64,000 nucleotides of DNA. Source: Closterium sp. Naga37s-1. Its lineage: Eukaryota; Streptophyta; Zygnematophyceae; Desmidiales; Closteriaceae. The stretch's first letter is position 1, and the number at the start of each line of letters is the position of its first letter. Where the stretch lies: NCBI GenBank assembly GCA_947471745.1, contig CANJKZ010000774.1, positions 3,694,001 to 3,758,000 on the forward strand. Direction: 5' to 3'. Position numbers and translations under genes: made by a program. This document shows, piece after piece, positions 61,926-64,000 of this stretch. The notes under the pieces were generated by a model that saw nothing but the letters and a program-made list of their open reading frames with translations, was not told the DNA's origin and made no database searches.

Positions 61926-62055
61926 TGTCAAACTTATATGTTATAGTCTGTTTAGACTGTAGTGGGGTAGTTCTTACAGGGTACAACACTTTTAGGTTTC
62001 CTATATGTACCCGCCTGCTTTCTAGTTCAGTCATTCATTCGCTCACATTCTAACA
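61926..62055 (+). repeat. 5' LTR of copia M
   Basis: 130 bp, closest to the copia A LTR; contains GTGGGGTAGTTCTTACAGGG. Confidence 0.9.
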
Positions 62056-62108
62056 TGGTATTCTGAGCAGGTTCCCTAGTGGGAACGCTTTTTTTTAAGG
62101 GCCCACCA

Positions 62109-63089
62109 CAACTTTTTTTTCCTGCCCTGCCCGAAGCGCGCATCGCGCCCTGCCCGTCGTGGCCCCTTTGTCGCCCGTCACAGCCCCTGCTGGACGCGAC
62201 CCCTACTGCCTGTCGCGGCCCCTACTGCCGTCGCGACCCCACCTGCTGTCGCGGCCCTAGCCCGTCGCGGCCCCTGCTGGCGCGCCCCCCCCCTTCTGGC
62301 GCGGCCCCTGCTGACGCGGCCCCCCTGCTGGCGCGGCCCCTACTGGCGCGGCCCCGGCTGGCGCGGCCCCTGCTGGCGCGGCCCCTGCTGTCGCGGCCCA
62401 CTGCCGTCGCCACCCCTACTGGCGCGGCCCCTGCTGTCACGGCTCGGCCCTGCCGACGCGGCCCCTGCTGACACGGCCCCCTGCTGGCGCGGCCCCTGCT
62501 GGCGCGGCCCCTGCTGACGCAGCCCCTGCTGTCGCGGCCCCCCCCTGCTGTCGCGGCCCCTGCCGTCGCCGCCTCTACTGGCGCGGCCCCTTCTGTCGCG
62601 GCCCCTGCTGACGCGGCCCCACTGCTGACGCGGCCCCCTGCTGTCGCGGCCCCCTACCGTTGCCACCCTACTGGCGCGGCCCCTGCTGTCATGGCTCGGC
62701 CCTGCTAACGCGGCCCCTGCTGACGTGGCCCCCCTGCTGGCGCGGCCCCTGCTGACGCGGCCCCTGCTGTCGCGCCCCCAGCTGTCGCGGCCCCTGCTGT
62801 CACGACCCGGCCCTGCACCCGCCCCTGGTAAGCACCCGCGCCGCCCTGCTGCGCCACGCCGCCAGTTGCCGAGCCGCGCCGCTCAGCCGAGCCGCGCCGC
62901 CCAGCCGAGCCGCGCCGCCCAGCCGAGCCGCGCCGCCCACTGAGCCGCGCCGCTCTGCCGAGCAGCGCCGCCCTACCGAGCCACGCCGCCCTACTGAGCC
63001 GCACTGCCCTGCACTGCCCTACTGCCTCCGCTGCTACTGCTGCTACTGCTGATACTGCGGCTACTGCGGCTACTGCTCCTACTGCTGCT
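62109..63089 (+). repeat. Tandem-repeat leader of copia M
   Basis: Dozens of copies of a 12-bp unit (GCGGCCCCTGCT with GACGC/GGCGC/GTCGC variants), then GAGCCGCGCCGCCCA repeats and CTGCTACTGC triplets before ATG 63090. Confidence 0.85.
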
Positions 63090-64000
63090 ATGACTAGCCC
63101 TACTGTTCTCACCTCTGATGCTGAGGGGCGTGCAGTTGACTTTGACGTGTGGGTTGACAACCTGCAGCTCTTTCTTCAGTGTGACTCTAGGGATGGGGTA
63201 TCCCTTTTCGATCACACGTCCGGTGTCTCTACTGCTCCTGCTGCCACTGCTGACAGTACGGTTCGCTCGCAGCGGACCACTCGTGACGCTGTTGCTCGTC
63301 TTGCTGTTCGTAGTCACCTGCCGCCTGCTGAGCGCGCGCATTTTGGCCTGTTCAAGACTGCTCAGTCTTTGTACGATGCTGTAGTTGCGCGCTACTCCTC
63401 CCCTGCCACTCTGCTCTCAGCCGCCTCATGCTGCCGTACCTTTTCCCTGACCTTGCCGCCTTTGCCACAGACGCTGACCTCGTTGCTCACCTCCGCACTA
63501 GTGACGCCCGCTACGGCGCTGCCCTTCCCACTGAGTTCTGTGCCAAGAACCCCCCCCCATGTACATCACCCTTTACTGCCTAGTCACCCGCCTCCCTGAC
63601 TCCCTTTCTTCAGGCAGGGACCACTTTCTCTCCCTTTGCCCCACCGAGCTGACTTTCGACCTGCTAGAGGAGCGCCTTGCTGCAGCTGAGCAGAGTATCT
63701 TAGCTGTAGGTGCTTCTCGCGGCGACCGTCGCACCCCTTTCTTTGAGGGGTGTTCCCCAGTCCCCCTTCTCCCATCTGTTGCTTCTGCTGCTGCTGTCGA
63801 CCTTGTTGGTACTGAGGAGGTCGGAGCTGCGTCTGCCCCTAGTGGGAGGCGCCGCAACAGCAAGGGCAAGGGGAGCAAGGGTGATGGAGGGGACGGCGGG
63901 GGCGGCGGCGGAGGCGGTGGAGGAGGCGGGAGGGGTGGCGGTGGAGGTGGGGGAGGTGCCGGGAGTGGGGGCTACAGTGGCGGCTGTGGGGGTGGTGGAG
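63090..64000 (+). pseudogene. Copia M gag, frameshifted, cut by the window edge
   Basis: ATG 63090 (MTSPTVLTSDAEGRAVDFD), the same gag as copia A and B. One base is missing near 63409 (GCCACTCTGCTCTC against GCCACTTCTGCCCTC in copia A). The C homopolymer near 63549-63557 is one C shorter than in copia B, shifting the frame again. The downstream gag sequence (TRLPDS, GASRGDRRTPFFEGCSP) and the start of the Gly-rich tract (from about 63880) are recognisable to the end of the window. Confidence 0.85.

Larger units (their letters stand above)
61926..64000 (+). mobile_element. Copia M: 5' part of a copia A-type element, continuing past the window
   Basis: 130-bp 5' LTR at 61926-62055 (TGTCAAACTTATATG to TTCTAACA), very like that of copia A. 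PBS TGGTATTCTGAG at 62056, hairpin GTTCCC-TAGT-GGGAAC, box GGGCCCACCA (62099-62108), GC-rich leader and gag follow. It is inserted in gypsy N; the left 5 bp are AATTA. The right end is not in the window. Confidence 0.9.

Overview
The window reads as nuclear DNA of a eukaryote, most likely of the green plant/algal lineage. It holds Ty1/copia elements with 5-bp target-site duplications (TSDs) and initiator-Met-tRNA-like primer-binding sites (PBS), a chromodomain Ty3/gypsy element (chromovirus), and one host gene model with spliceosomal introns. No bacterial-type operons, rRNA, tRNA or CRISPR arrays were found. The species cannot be named from the sequence. Almost all of the 64 kb is LTR retrotransposon in nested, truncated and fused copies. 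Percent differences below are counts by eye.

Layout. 1-1508: minus-strand copia fragment (family L, duplicate 1). 1509-2405: single-copy flank. 2411-21545: copia A (plus, TSD GGAAT), split at 5321-18393 by a minus-strand chromovirus (TSD CCTCC), itself split at 9692-16875 by copia B (plus, TSD CGTTC). LTR divergence falls inwards: about 6% (A), 2-3% (chromovirus), 0% (B). 21551-25361: host DNA with a four-exon gene for a predicted 120-residue secreted cysteine-rich protein (23147-24981) and its spacer. 25362-27798: L fragment, duplicate 2. 27799-30350: second copy of the flank and a 5'-truncated copy of the host gene carrying a solo LTR. 30351-31693: copia E remnant. 31694-34650: left half of the third L copy. 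34651-41388: copia G (plus, 5'-truncated). 41389-56176: element J, a short element without pol, hit by two nearly identical intact copia elements in opposite orientation: H (41517-47997, minus, TSD TTTCC, in the LTR of J) and I (48507-54989, plus, TSD ATACA, in its interior). 56177-59172: right half of the third L copy. 59173-59772: host spacer repeat. 59773-61925: gypsy element N, split by copia M (61926 to the window end).

How it fits together. The region can be read as tandem duplication of a host block (flank, secreted-protein gene, minisatellite spacer, left part of an L element), then repeated retrotransposon insertion and deletion. The 5' terminus of L (59042-59172) and a 3' terminus (25362-25492) carry the same TSD, CTTAG, and their outer flanks join into one continuous host minisatellite. 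Only H and I keep full-length open polyproteins (1,589 residues each) and look able to move by themselves. B has identical LTRs but a broken reading frame. J has no pol but shares a post-PBS hairpin and a GGGCCCACCA box with the short-LTR copia group, so it may be mobilised in trans by that group.
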